The position numbers were made by a program, and so were the translations under genes. A DNA stretch of 51,825 nucleotides from positions 1-51,825 of the forward strand of contig JAEZKE010000057.1 of the NCBI GenBank assembly GCA_023436175.1, in the 5' to 3' direction. Under the pieces are notes generated by a model. The model saw only the letters and a list, made by a program, of their open reading frames with translations. It was not told where the DNA came from and made no database searches. The DNA comes from Methanobacteriota archaeon (GTDB lineage Archaea; Methanobacteriota; Methanobacteria; Methanobacteriales; Methanobacteriaceae). Positions 10,141-18,756 of this stretch are shown in pieces (the stretch's first letter is position 1; every line of letters starts with the position of its first letter).

Positions 10141-10836
10141 ATGAATATAAGAGTTGTAAGTCTTGTATTAATAATTTTAGTATTTGCATTGTTTTCTGGA
10201 GCATTGAGCTACTCCATATCTGGCGGAATACCTTTAAAAGAAGCTTATAATAACGGGAATATCAAAGTAACTCAGCAAACTGCAGCAGGTACTGTTCCTC
10301 ACCAGGTTATGATAACAAATAATGCAAGTAAGGCTGTCAAAGTTAAGAAGGGCGATGTACTTGCTAGTAGCGTGTCTCAGAACCTTGTAATTGCAGAAGA
10401 TAAGATAGTAGCATCAAATTCAAATGAAACTGTAAAAGCGTATAGTTTATATCCAACTCCAAGAGCTATTGTAGGTACTAAATTATTACCTGTAAACAAT
10501 ACGTATGCTGCAGTAACTAAAGTGGTGAGCAGTTCCAACCCATCAGACTCTCAAAGTGCAATGAATGCTCAGCTTCAAATTTGGGTAATCACATCTGAAG
10601 GTAATTTAAATCCATATACCGGAGAGCCAGTAGCTGTTGTGGAAAACAATAATATGACCTGGTCACAGTTCCGCCAGGATATAGCCAATGCCAAAAGCGA
10701 TGTTATGAGTTCATTTAATGTTACAGAAAACCAGATCAAAAATTTAAACCAGACACAAGCATACACTGGACAAACCCAGTCATGGATAGGCAGTACTATA
10801 AATCAGATAGAGAAATCATTAGGAATTGGACAGTAA
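10141..10836 (+). CDS. Secreted or anchored protein of unknown function
   Basis: 231 residues (235 from an in-frame ATG at 10129). The N-terminus MNIRVVSLVLIILVFALFSG is a signal peptide or membrane anchor; the rest is extracellular, Asn/Ser/Gln-rich and hydrophilic. The middle (MITNNASKAVKVKKGDVLAS and onward) resembles a beta-sandwich in which charged edge strands alternate with conserved hydrophobic ones, but I cannot name a family. The GATGGGG before the second ATG favours 10141. It sits just after proS, so it may be cotranscribed, and before cofC. Confidence 0.65.
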   Translation: MNIRVVSLVLIILVFALFSGALSYSISGGIPLKEAYNNGNIKVTQQTAAGTVPHQVMITNNASKAVKVKKGDVLASSVSQNLVIAEDKIVASNSNETVKAYSLYPTPRAIVGTKLLPVNNTYAAVTKVVSSSNPSDSQSAMNAQLQIWVITSEGNLNPYTGEPVAVVENNNMTWSQFRQDIANAKSDVMSSFNVTENQIKNLNQTQAYTGQTQSWIGSTINQIEKSLGIGQ

Positions 10837-10896
10837 ATTAAATTTTAATTCAAATAGGTCAAATAAATGAAAAAAGTTGATTCAGGAGTTACCAAT

Positions 10897-11574
10897 ATGA
10901 AAAAAACATTTGCTGTAATCCCAGTATCAAAATTTACAAATGCAAAAACAAGATTATCTCCCAAGTTAACTCCATTAGAACGTGAAAATTTATTAAAAGC
11001 CATGTTAAAGGATGTAGTTGGAGTTTTAAAGGGATTAGTGGAAAACGTAGTAGTTATAAGCTCTGATGATGATGTTTTAAATTTTGTAAATGAGCTTGGT
11101 GTTGAAACTCTTAAGGAAAATGGAGTTACTGATTTAAATGGTGCATTAACTCAGGCCATGGAATACTGTTCCAAATTCTGTGATAACGTGGTTATAGTGC
11201 CATCTGACGTGCCTTTGATTAAAAAGAATCATGTCAAAGAAATATTAAATAGAAACCAGGAATTTGATGTTGTTATTGCCCCTTCCAAAGGAGGAGGTAC
11301 AAATACACTCCTTTGCCCTACCTCTTTTTGCGTAAAATTTGGAGATTATAGCTTCTTTGAACATATAGATGAAGCCAAACTAATGGGATATACCTGCAGT
11401 ATCTATGATTCATTTTATTTATCATTAGATGTCAATACTGCAGAAGACTTAGGCGAAATAATGTTACATGGAAAAAAAACTGAAGCAAGAAATTATTTAA
11501 AGAAAGTACAGCTTAAAGTTAAATCCAATCATGGATCTGAGAGGTTAGATGTTAGTCGAGAGGCAACCATATGA
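10897..11574 (+). CDS. cofC: 2-phospho-L-lactate guanylyltransferase (coenzyme F420 synthesis)
   Basis: About 225 residues. CofC activates 2-phospholactate with GTP to make lactyl-(2)-diphospho-5'-guanosine for F420 assembly. The N-terminal nucleotidyltransferase motif FAVIPVSKFTNAKTRLSPKL is clear, with IVPSDVPLI (metal-binding Asp) and APSKGGGTNTLLCP further on. I choose the ATG at 10897, which has AGGAG eight bases upstream; an ATG at 10867 would add ten unconserved residues. Its TGA overlaps the thiD start by four bases, indicating translational coupling. Confidence 0.92.
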   Translation: MKKTFAVIPVSKFTNAKTRLSPKLTPLERENLLKAMLKDVVGVLKGLVENVVVISSDDDVLNFVNELGVETLKENGVTDLNGALTQAMEYCSKFCDNVVIVPSDVPLIKKNHVKEILNRNQEFDVVIAPSKGGGTNTLLCPTSFCVKFGDYSFFEHIDEAKLMGYTCSIYDSFYLSLDVNTAEDLGEIMLHGKKTEARNYLKKVQLKVKSNHGSERLDVSREATI

Positions 11575-12317
11575 TTGCAATGTCCATCGCTGGTTTTGAC
11601 CCTTCAGGCGGCGCTGGAATTTTAAATGATATTAAAACTTTTTCTGCATTTGGTGTTTATGGAACTGCTGTAATAACAGCACTTACTGCCCAAAATATAA
11701 ATAAAGTTGAAGGAATTCAACCCGTTGATCCTCATTTTATCGAAAAACAAATTGATACAGTTTTAAAGCAAGAGCAAATTAAATTTGCAAAGACGGGAAT
11801 GTTATACTCAGATAAAATTATCAAAACAGTTGCCAAAAAAGTTGTTGAACATGATTTAAAGGTAGTGGTTGATCCTGTAATGATAGCAGGCACCGGAGGA
11901 TTTTTATCCCAAAAAGATATTGCCCGCTCTTTTAAAAAGTATATTCTACCCGTTGCTGAATTGACAACTCCCAATATACATGAAGCACAGGAAATTTCAG
12001 GAGTTAAAATAGAAAGCACCGAAGATTCCATTGAGGCTGCACTTAAAATTGGAGAAATCTGTAATGTTGTAGTAACTGGTGGGCATCTTGAAGGAAATGA
12101 TGTTCTTTTTGATGGTTCAATTAAAGTTATAGAAGGAGAACTTGTAGAAAGTGACAATACTCATGGCAGCGGATGTACTTATTCTTCTGCAATTGTGGCT
12201 TCGCTTGTAAAAGGAGATACTATCGAAACTGCGGTGAAAAAGGCCGGAAAATTTGTAAAAAAAAGCATTAAACATGGAAATAAGGGAACTTTAAATCAGC
12301 TCTGGAAATGCATTTAA
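11571..12317 (+). CDS. thiD: Hydroxymethylpyrimidine/phosphomethylpyrimidine kinase
   Basis: 248 residues, ribokinase fold. MSIAGFDPSGGAGILNDIKT at the N-terminus, VVDPVMIAGTG in the middle, and the anion-hole/catalytic DNTHGSGCTYSSAIVASL near the C-terminus are diagnostic. It phosphorylates HMP and HMP-phosphate with ATP in thiamine synthesis. Length matches the stand-alone ThiD without the ThiN domain found in many archaeal fusions. Overlap with cofC (ATGA) suggests a two-gene operon, although the two pathways are unrelated. Confidence 0.92.
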   Translation: MIAMSIAGFDPSGGAGILNDIKTFSAFGVYGTAVITALTAQNINKVEGIQPVDPHFIEKQIDTVLKQEQIKFAKTGMLYSDKIIKTVAKKVVEHDLKVVVDPVMIAGTGGFLSQKDIARSFKKYILPVAELTTPNIHEAQEISGVKIESTEDSIEAALKIGEICNVVVTGGHLEGNDVLFDGSIKVIEGELVESDNTHGSGCTYSSAIVASLVKGDTIETAVKKAGKFVKKSIKHGNKGTLNQLWKCI

Positions 12318-12323
12318 TCAAAG

Positions 12324-12770
12324 TTAGGGCACTACCAGAACAGGACGTTTTGTTTCTCTTATCACTCTTTCTGTTGTACTTCCAAGTAAGACCCTATCTA
12401 AGCCATGTTTGCCTGAAGCCCCCATGATCACGACATCAACATCTTCTTTATCCATAGTCTCAAGTATCACTTCATATGGTTTCCCCTCATCGATTTTAGA
12501 TAGGAATTTAATGTTTTTACACATTCCTTTACATTGACTATCTTCTAAATCTTTTTTAAATCTAGCAATAGCTCGTTTTCCTTCATTTCTCAATTCTTTT
12601 TCTAAGTCCTCCCTGAAACTCGGCAGATATGAAGGTTGCAGGTAGTTAACATCGATTACATTTAATACAATGATATCCGCACCAGTTACATCTGCAAGGG
12701 ATATTGCCTGTTCACCTGCTCTTTTTGCACTTTCTGAGCCGTCTGTAGGTAACAAAATTTTTTTATACAT
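12324..12770 (-). CDS. Universal stress protein (UspA family), CKGxCK subtype
   Basis: 148 residues, a close paralogue of the protein at 3529-3975: same length, same MYKKILLPTDGSE start, the same ATP-binding loop type (GASGKHGLDRVLLGSTTERV) and the same SQCKGMCK insert. It lies 28 bp downstream of the MFS transporter gene on the same strand, so it is probably cotranscribed with it. Stress proteins encoded next to transporters sometimes regulate them; this is only suggested by position here. Confidence 0.9.
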   Translation of the reverse strand: MYKKILLPTDGSESAKRAGEQAISLADVTGADIIVLNVIDVNYLQPSYLPSFREDLEKELRNEGKRAIARFKKDLEDSQCKGMCKNIKFLSKIDEGKPYEVILETMDKEDVDVVIMGASGKHGLDRVLLGSTTERVIRETKRPVLVVP

Positions 12771-12798
12771 ATTTTAACCTCCTATTTGAATCAATTAT

Positions 12799-14163
12799 TT
12801 ATTTTCTAGCCATGGATGCAAATATACCTCCAAAACATAGTACAGCGAATATAATAAAGGTTATCTGTATACTTTGAATTAAAGCAGGATATTGTGCGGG
12901 TAATATCTGCACTCTGCCAATTAGCATGGCAAAGATTAACATGGCTATTCCCATGCTTAAAACCTGCCCCACCAGGCGCATGGTACTTACTGTAGCCGAA
13001 GCTACACCAAAGAATCTTCTTTCTACAGATCCCATAATGGCATTCGTATTTGGGGAAGAGAAGAATCCAAACCCAAGACCCAGTACAAGCAGTCCAATTA
13101 TTATATATTCAAATGTTGTTTGTGCACTTATAAACGCGAAAATTAAAAGCCCCACTGTTACCAGAGCCATCCCTACAGACGCAAGGATACGAGGTTCATA
13201 ACGATCTGAGAGCCTACCTGCAAAAGGAGTTATTATGGCCATCATTATAGGTTGAGCTACCAGAATTAGACCTGCATTTTGTGCACTCAATCCTTTTACA
13301 TACTGCAGGTAAAGACTTAAAAGAAATGTAACTGCAAATGTAGCGCTGTAATTTATGAGCGCTGCAAAATTAGAGAATGCAAAGACCCTGTTTTTAAAGA
13401 AAAGCTTCATATCTAATACAGGACTATCTATGTTCAATTCCCACTTAGTGAATCCTAAAAATAGTAGGATACCGGCAATTATAGCAGCTATTCCCCAAAT
13501 ATCAGGGAGTGATGAAAATCCATATATAACCAGTACCAGGGCTATGCTGTAAAATATTGAACCCGGTAAATCGAATTTCTCTCCTTTACATGCGGCCCAT
13601 TCCTGTCCTCTTAATTTCCAGAATACTAAAATGATTACAAGTAAACCTAAAGGTACCATTAAATAAAACAGACTTCTCCACCCAATATAGTGAGTTATAA
13701 TACCTCCTAAAACTGGCCCAAGAGAAAGTCCTGTATAAACCGCCATAATATTTATTCCAATTGCTTTTCCCCTTTCTTGAGGAGGGAAAGCTGATGTTAT
13801 GATGGCAAGTCCTGTAACAAAAATCATTGCACTACCAATTCCCTGTAGAACCCTAAAACCAATAAGTGCAATGGTAAAAGGAGCCATGGCAGATAAAAGA
13901 GATGCTACAGTAAAAATAATAATTCCAGAAGTAAAAACCTTTTTCATTCCATGTATATCTGCTATTCTTCCAAATGGAACAGCAAACATAGCAGAGGTTA
14001 ATAAAAATGCTGTTGGAATCCAGCTGAGCAAAATAGCATCTGTAGCAAATTCAGAAGCAATTGCTGGAAGCGCAATATTAACAGAAGAACCCATGAATGG
14101 AGTTAAAAAGGAAGCTATAGTAGCGATCAATAAAGCAGACATTTTATTAACATTATTACCCAT
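12799..14163 (-). CDS. MFS transporter, drug:H+ antiporter type
   Basis: 454 residues, hydrophobic throughout with 12-14 predicted membrane helices. Motif A is visible as GRIADIHGMKKVF (about residues 65-77) and the antiporter motif C as VYTGLSLGPVLGGII (about 141-155), which places it with multidrug or small-molecule exporters of the EmrB/QacA or Bcr type. The substrate is unknown. It is the first gene of a likely two-gene unit with the downstream stress protein. Confidence 0.9.
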   Translation of the reverse strand: MGNNVNKMSALLIATIASFLTPFMGSSVNIALPAIASEFATDAILLSWIPTAFLLTSAMFAVPFGRIADIHGMKKVFTSGIIIFTVASLLSAMAPFTIALIGFRVLQGIGSAMIFVTGLAIITSAFPPQERGKAIGINIMAVYTGLSLGPVLGGIITHYIGWRSLFYLMVPLGLLVIILVFWKLRGQEWAACKGEKFDLPGSIFYSIALVLVIYGFSSLPDIWGIAAIIAGILLFLGFTKWELNIDSPVLDMKLFFKNRVFAFSNFAALINYSATFAVTFLLSLYLQYVKGLSAQNAGLILVAQPIMMAIITPFAGRLSDRYEPRILASVGMALVTVGLLIFAFISAQTTFEYIIIGLLVLGLGFGFFSSPNTNAIMGSVERRFFGVASATVSTMRLVGQVLSMGIAMLIFAMLIGRVQILPAQYPALIQSIQITFIIFAVLCFGGIFASMARK

Positions 14164-14403
14164 GAAAACACCTTTTAACTAAATTTATAGATAATATTTG
14201 TTACATCAATTATATAAAAATTTAGAATTAATTTTTTAAAGTATAAAACCTTTATATCCATTATTTTACTTTAAAATAAGTTATTACATTTATTCATTAA
14301 TAAATAGACCTTAAAAAGAGTAAACATCAAATTAAGAGCTTTAAATTATTTAAAGTGAATGATTAAGTTTTTAAAATTAATAAAAAAGTAAAATAAATAT
14401 ATC

Positions 14404-14835
14404 TTACAATTCATAAATTTCTTCAGGTGAAAGCACTGTAGCTTCACCTTCTTTTAAAGCAGCAATACCTTCGTCGATATCTTCAGTACGCAGCACAACC
14501 ACCGCTTTTTCCCCTTTCTTTTCAACAAAAGCATATATGTATTCCACGTTGGTATCTGATTTATTTAATATTTCAAGGATTCCTTCAAGTCCTCCAGGTG
14601 TATCAGGAACCTCTACTGCAATTACATCAGTTATCTTAACTACAAAATTACTGGCCTCAAGTGCCTCTTTTGCCTTTTCAGGATCAGGAACTACAATTCT
14701 CAAAATCCCAAACTCAGATGTATCTGCAATTGAAAGTGCACGTATATTCATTCCGGATTCTCTTAAGATACTCAGCGCGTTCCATAGTCTCCCTTTTTTA
14801 TTTTCTAAAAATATAGATACTTGTTTTAATTTCAT
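14404..14835 (-). CDS. Tandem ACT-domain protein
   Basis: 143 residues with two ACT domains: residues 1-70 (MKLKQVSIFLENKKGRLWNA) and about 72-140 (VIAVEVPDTPGGLEGILEIL). ACT domains bind amino acids and regulate metabolism. It lies 41 bp downstream of the arylacetate-CoA ligase gene on the same strand. This pairing is common in methanogens and suggests a regulator of aromatic amino-acid/arylacetate metabolism. No catalytic domain is attached. Confidence 0.88.
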   Translation of the reverse strand: MKLKQVSIFLENKKGRLWNALSILRESGMNIRALSIADTSEFGILRIVVPDPEKAKEALEASNFVVKITDVIAVEVPDTPGGLEGILEILNKSDTNVEYIYAFVEKKGEKAVVVLRTEDIDEGIAALKEGEATVLSPEEIYEL

Positions 14836-14876
14836 ATTAATTCGCCGCCTTTTATTTACATAATGATAATATTTAG

Positions 14877-16175
14877 TTATAGTCCCCTTTTATCAATGAC
14901 CCTTACAGCTTTACCTTCACTTCTTGGAAGTGATTGCGGTTCAACAAGAGTTACATTAACTCTAAGTCCAATTTCACTGTGGATACGATCTTCAATCATC
15001 TTTTTAACTTCTTCTACATGTTTTACTTCATCTGAGAAGAACTTTTCAGATGTTTCAACCTGAACCTCAAGTTCATCCAGGTGCTGCGGTCTTGTAACTA
15101 CAATCTGGTAGTGCGGTTCAAGATCTTCAATTTTAAGCAGTGCCTTTTCAATCTGTGATGGGAATACAATTACTCCCCTGATTTTAAGCATGTCATCAGT
15201 ACGTCCTGTGATCCTATCCATCTTAATGAGTGTCCTTCCACAGGAACATTTACCCCTTCTTAAAGCTGTAACGTCTTTTGTACGGAAACGGATTACAGGC
15301 ATTCCTTCCCTTGTTAATGTCGTTAAGACAAGTTCCCCTTTTTCTCCTTCAGGTAGTGCTTCAAGTGTTTTAGAATCAACGATCTCCGGATAAAAATGAT
15401 CATCAGATATATGTAACCCACATTTATCTTCACATTCCATGGCTACTCCAGGACCAATTATTTCAGTAAGCCCATAAATATTAAGTGCAGTAATATTAAG
15501 CCTTTTTTCTATTTCATCCCGCATTTCTTCAGTCCACATTTCAGCTCCAAATACTCCCGCCTTTAGTTTTAATGATTCTTTGTCCATTCCTTCTTTTTCA
15601 GCCATTTCACCTAAATAAAGTGCATATGATGGCGTACATGTGAGGATAGTTGATCCAAAATCCTGCATAATTTCAAGTTGCCGCATGGTATTTCCAGCAG
15701 AAATCGGAACTACAATGGCCCCTATCTTCTGTGCACCATAATGTACACCCATTCCGCCTGTAAAAAGCCCGTAACCATAAGCATTCTGGATTATATCCTT
15801 TTTTCCAGCTCCGGCCATTCCTAAGGCCCGTGCAATAACTTCTCCCCAAAGTTCCAGATCCCTTATAGTGTATCCTGACACTGTTGGTTTCCCTGTTGTA
15901 CCAGATGTGGTATGCACTTCTATTATCTCATCTTCAGGAACTGCAAACATCCCAAATGGATATGCATCCCTTAAATCAGTTTTTGTGGTAAATGGAAGCT
16001 TTTCAATATCTTTAAGAGTTTTAATATCTTCTGGTTTAACACCTGCTTCATCAAAACGTTTTTTGTAATATGAAACGTTTTCATATGCTTTTTTTACAAC
16101 TGCCTGTAGTCTTTCAAGTTGTAATGATTCTTTATCGTTTTCTGACATGCACTCTGCTTCTTTATTCCAGATCAT
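14877..16175 (-). CDS. paaK: Phenylacetate-CoA ligase family enzyme
   Basis: 432 residues of the adenylate-forming superfamily. The AMP/phosphate loop is HTTSGTTGKPTVSGYT (about residues 88-103); the NIYGLTEIIGPG motif lies around 233-244 and KIRGVIVFPSQIE near 332. It forms aryl-acyl-CoA with ATP. In methanogens this gene class with an ACT protein is tied to incorporation of arylacetates into aromatic amino acids via indolepyruvate oxidoreductases (known family role; substrate inferred). A GGGAGA ribosome binding site lies before the ATG. Confidence 0.9.
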   Translation of the reverse strand: MIWNKEAECMSENDKESLQLERLQAVVKKAYENVSYYKKRFDEAGVKPEDIKTLKDIEKLPFTTKTDLRDAYPFGMFAVPEDEIIEVHTTSGTTGKPTVSGYTIRDLELWGEVIARALGMAGAGKKDIIQNAYGYGLFTGGMGVHYGAQKIGAIVVPISAGNTMRQLEIMQDFGSTILTCTPSYALYLGEMAEKEGMDKESLKLKAGVFGAEMWTEEMRDEIEKRLNITALNIYGLTEIIGPGVAMECEDKCGLHISDDHFYPEIVDSKTLEALPEGEKGELVLTTLTREGMPVIRFRTKDVTALRRGKCSCGRTLIKMDRITGRTDDMLKIRGVIVFPSQIEKALLKIEDLEPHYQIVVTRPQHLDELEVQVETSEKFFSDEVKHVEEVKKMIEDRIHSEIGLRVNVTLVEPQSLPRSEGKAVRVIDKRGL

Positions 16176-16588
16176 TTATCTCCCTGCCAATCATTAGATA
16201 AAATTGTTAATATAAACTTTAGTTAAAATCTATTTTTATAACTTATGTATTTAATTATAACAAATATATATTATGAGATACGTAAATCAGTTAATAAAAT
16301 AAATTATTTAAGTTAATGACTTCTACAAACATAATACGGCTTTTTGTAACATTAATACAATTTAAGGCATTTATAAATTATTTATATTAATATTAGTTTA
16401 TTTTATTGTATTTAATTATCATAATTACATGTTAATAATATTTATTTTAATTTTTAAGAATATACTATCATTTATATTACATAAAAAATATTAATATAAC
16501 CCTTTTTAATTTTTAAACTTATATAAATCCATTTATACATAAACAAATCCGAAAAATTTATTAACTAATCAAGTACTAAAAAATAAAT

Positions 16589-16651
16589 GGCAAAGGGTAT
16601 CCTGATCATGTAATTTTTACCGCCTAACCGATTACTGATTCTCCCTTTGCC
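16589..16651. ncRNA. Candidate structured RNA closed by a 9-bp stem
   Basis: GGCAAAGGG (16589-16597) pairs perfectly with CCCTTTGCC (16643-16651). Inside, GTAAT (16610-16614) pairs with ATTAC (16631-16635), capped by a C-rich loop with ACCGCCTAACCG. The inner junction, with TGAT on one side and CTGAT on the other, could form a kink-turn-like bend. It is a GC-rich islet in very AT-rich DNA, the usual mark of an archaeal RNA. The strand is undecided, and I match it to no riboswitch class; the fluoride class was considered and rejected. Confidence 0.35.
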
Positions 16652-16837
16652 CAAAATATAATAAAAATTAAATATAATGATTTAAATCATTAAAATAGGA
16701 ATCATAAATGCACATGTGCATTTCTGTTTCTTAATAAACTTTTAATTTTGATATAACATAAATTATAAAATAAATTATCTAATTTTATGAAATAAACTTC
16801 CACTTAAAACAAGATGCTTTTAAAATATTTAATAAAA

Positions 16838-16985
16838 AGCCCTCAAAAAAGTTTTTGGGCCCCAAAATTCATTGAATTTTAGAAAATATGGTCAAATCTC
16901 TCAAAACCCAACGGGTTTGGGGCCCTCGAAAATCAAAGCGTTTAAGGGTCCCAAAACTGAAAGATTTTGAGAATTTTTGAGGAAA
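16838..16985. repeat. Inverted-repeat cluster downstream of sod
   Basis: A run of imperfect hairpins: AAAATTC-ATT-GAATTTT and AAACCC-AAC-GGGTTT with 3-base centres, separated by GGGCCCC, GGGGCCC and GGGTCCC blocks. It lies just beyond the stop codon of the superoxide dismutase gene (minus strand). It belongs to the same family as the arrays at 21780-21987 and 28998-29438, though its stems are less regular. It could act as a transcription end or as a mobile repeat. Confidence 0.55.
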
Positions 16986-17000
16986 GTTAAAAAAAGTAAA

Positions 17001-17615
17001 TCAGCCTTTTAGCCAGGCCTCAACTCTTGTGTTCACTTCATCCCAGTTTACTATATTCCAGAAGGCATTTACAAAGTCGGGTCTAACATTTTTGTAATCC
17101 AGGTAGTAAGCATGTTCCCATACATCCAATACCATGAGCGGCGGCCATCTAGGTGCTGTATTTACATTGTGTTTTTCAAGTTGTAGAATAAACAGCCGGT
17201 CTGTACTTTTACACAGAGTAAGAACTGCCCATCCAGAACCTTCTGTAGTTATAGCAGCCTGAGAAAACTCTTTTTTAAACCTTTCAAAACTACCGAAATC
17301 TTTTTTTATGTAATCAGCTAGTGTACCAGTTGGTTCTCCACCATTTTTATCTGCAGGTCCCATATTTTTCCAGAATAGCGTATGAAGCTGATGTCCACCT
17401 GCATTAAATGCAAGCTCCTTTGCTTTGGCTTTAACATCAAAATCTTCGCCTTTTTCTCTTGATTCATCATACAGCTTTATAATAGCATTTGCAGCATCGA
17501 CATAGGCTTGATGATGCTTCTGATGGTGTATTTTAAGTTGTTCTTCAGAAATATGTGGTTCTAAATCTTTATATCCATAATCTAATTCAGGTAATTCATA
17601 AAATCCTTTTGCCAT
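17001..17615 (-). CDS. sod: Superoxide dismutase (Fe/Mn family)
   Basis: 204 residues. Metal ligands are visible: His in LKIHHQKHHQAYVD (about residues 28-41), His in GGHQLHTLFWKN (about 73-84) and DVWEHAYYLDYKN (Asp and His, about 164-176). It converts superoxide to oxygen and hydrogen peroxide in the cytoplasm. The usual Fe/Mn family length is about 200. The leader between it and the peroxiredoxin gene holds two hairpins, one pairing with part of the GGAGG ribosome binding site. It is the last gene of the oxygen-defence block. Confidence 0.95.
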   Translation of the reverse strand: MAKGFYELPELDYGYKDLEPHISEEQLKIHHQKHHQAYVDAANAIIKLYDESREKGEDFDVKAKAKELAFNAGGHQLHTLFWKNMGPADKNGGEPTGTLADYIKKDFGSFERFKKEFSQAAITTEGSGWAVLTLCKSTDRLFILQLEKHNVNTAPRWPPLMVLDVWEHAYYLDYKNVRPDFVNAFWNIVNWDEVNTRVEAWLKG

Positions 17616-17625
17616 TTTAAAATAC

Positions 17626-17686
17626 CTCCAAAAATATTTTTAATATTTTTGGGGTTCCAAAAATCATAAATGATTTTTGAGAACCT
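17626..17686 (-). promoter_or_regulatory. Two consecutive hairpins in the sod leader
   Basis: In the transcript, hairpin one (17653-17685) has a GGTTC/GAACC clamp, a one-base bulge and a 10-bp stem with a 2-base loop. Hairpin two (17628-17652) has 11-bp arms (CC plus AAAAATATT) around a 3-base loop, and its last two pairs use the first two G of the sod GGAGG ribosome binding site. They could mask translation start or protect the mRNA. The structure is seen directly; the function is inferred. Confidence 0.45.
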
Positions 17687-17714
17687 CCATTTGTGTTAAT
17701 TTATCATAAAAGAG

Positions 17715-18458
17715 TTACAATTCTTTCCATTTGGAAGTTTTATACTTTTTAAACCAGGGTTTATGGCATAACCACCAGTCAACACAGGTATATTCTCCTT
17801 CCTGTACCTTCTGTTTCCTTTCGATGATCTCTTCTTGACTTTGTGCTGGTGGAATTATTACATTGCTTCCAAATCTTCTGTTTAACGGCCAGTCAGCTGG
17901 AATTGCTACTTTTTCATCATCAGCTATTCTAAGTCCTTCCACTGCCCTCACTATTTCGCTGAGATTCCTTCCAAGCTCTTGAGGATAATAAATCATGGCC
18001 CTTATTATTCCTTCTGGATCGACTATTATAACAGCCCTTACAGTATTTGTTCCCTTTGCAGGATGAATTAAACCAAGTTTGCTTGCAATTTCACCGTTAT
18101 CAGCTATCACTGGAAATTCAATTCGGATATTGAAATTTTCTCGGATCCATTCTATCCATTTAAGGTGTGAAGTAACCTGATCAACGCTGAGCCCAATTAA
18201 TTCACAGTTCAGTAATTTAAAATCGATATAATGTCTTTGAAATTCTAAAAATTCGGTGGTACAAACAGGTGTAAAGTCAGCGGGATGGCTAAAAAGGACA
18301 AACCATTTACCTTTATACTCTTTTGGAAGTTTTATTATGCCTTGAGTTGTTTTAACATCCTTAATCTTTGGAAATGGATCACCAATAAGTGGCATTCCTC
18401 CTGCTCCATCGGTCTTTTTGGTTTTCCGTACCTCATATATTTTTACTTTATCTCCCAT
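17715..18458 (-). CDS. Peroxiredoxin (archaeal 1-Cys/2-Cys Prx6-like)
   Basis: About 247 residues. The peroxidatic cysteine is in HPADFTPVCTTEFLEF (PxxxTxxC), with an Arg in the AVIIVDPEGIIRA strand region; the C-terminal extension contains CVDWWLCHKPWF with two more Cys, as in archaeal Prx6-type enzymes. It reduces hydrogen and organic peroxides, fitting the product of the next gene, sod. An in-frame ATG at 18473 exists, but the GAGAGGG that would serve as ribosome binding site lies after it; 18458 is preferred. Confidence 0.93.
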   Translation of the reverse strand: MGDKVKIYEVRKTKKTDGAGGMPLIGDPFPKIKDVKTTQGIIKLPKEYKGKWFVLFSHPADFTPVCTTEFLEFQRHYIDFKLLNCELIGLSVDQVTSHLKWIEWIRENFNIRIEFPVIADNGEIASKLGLIHPAKGTNTVRAVIIVDPEGIIRAMIYYPQELGRNLSEIVRAVEGLRIADDEKVAIPADWPLNRRFGSNVIIPPAQSQEEIIERKQKVQEGEYTCVDWWLCHKPWFKKYKTSKWKEL

Positions 18459-18616
18459 TTTTGACCCTCTCATCTAACAGATATTTAACATTATTATTTT
18501 ATTATTCATATTAAATAATGATTTCGCTTTTATTAGGAGAATTATTTAAAGATTTAAATGTTAATAGGAAAATTTTAAGAAAATATGTCTAAAAATCCTC
18601 AAATAAGATACATTAA

Positions 18617-18658
18617 CCTAAATTTAAGGATGATCGCTTAATTATACTTAAATTTAGG
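18617..18658. promoter_or_regulatory. 12-bp perfect inverted repeat upstream of the peroxiredoxin gene
   Basis: CCTAAATTTAAG (18617-18628) and CTTAAATTTAGG (18647-18658) are exact reverse complements 18 bp apart, each built around a TAAATTTA palindrome. It lies 160-200 bp upstream of the peroxiredoxin start and downstream of ferritin. It could be a pair of operator sites for a redox regulator, or an RNA hairpin in the intergenic transcript. Confidence 0.4.
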
Positions 18659-18756
18659 GAGAATAAATCTAAAAATGAATTTTTTCTGTATTTAACAGGA
18701 TAATATATGTTAAAAAGATGATCTTTTTAAGGTAAAGTAAATAAAAAAAAGTAAAG

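Larger units (their letters stand above)
16176..17000. other. 825-bp gap with a structured RNA candidate and hairpin repeats
   Basis: The left 400 bp, upstream of paaK, are plain AT-rich DNA. A folded GC-richer element lies at 16589-16651 and a cluster of inverted repeats at 16838-16985, both described separately. No protein-coding frame with a ribosome binding site is seen. The gap separates two minus-strand blocks, and the paaK promoter must lie near its left end. Confidence 0.5.

Noticed and set aside
16589..16651. Fluoride (crcB) riboswitch
   Set aside because: It shares CCGCC and CTGAT words, but the local first hairpin and pseudoknot of that class are absent, and the long outer stem does not fit.
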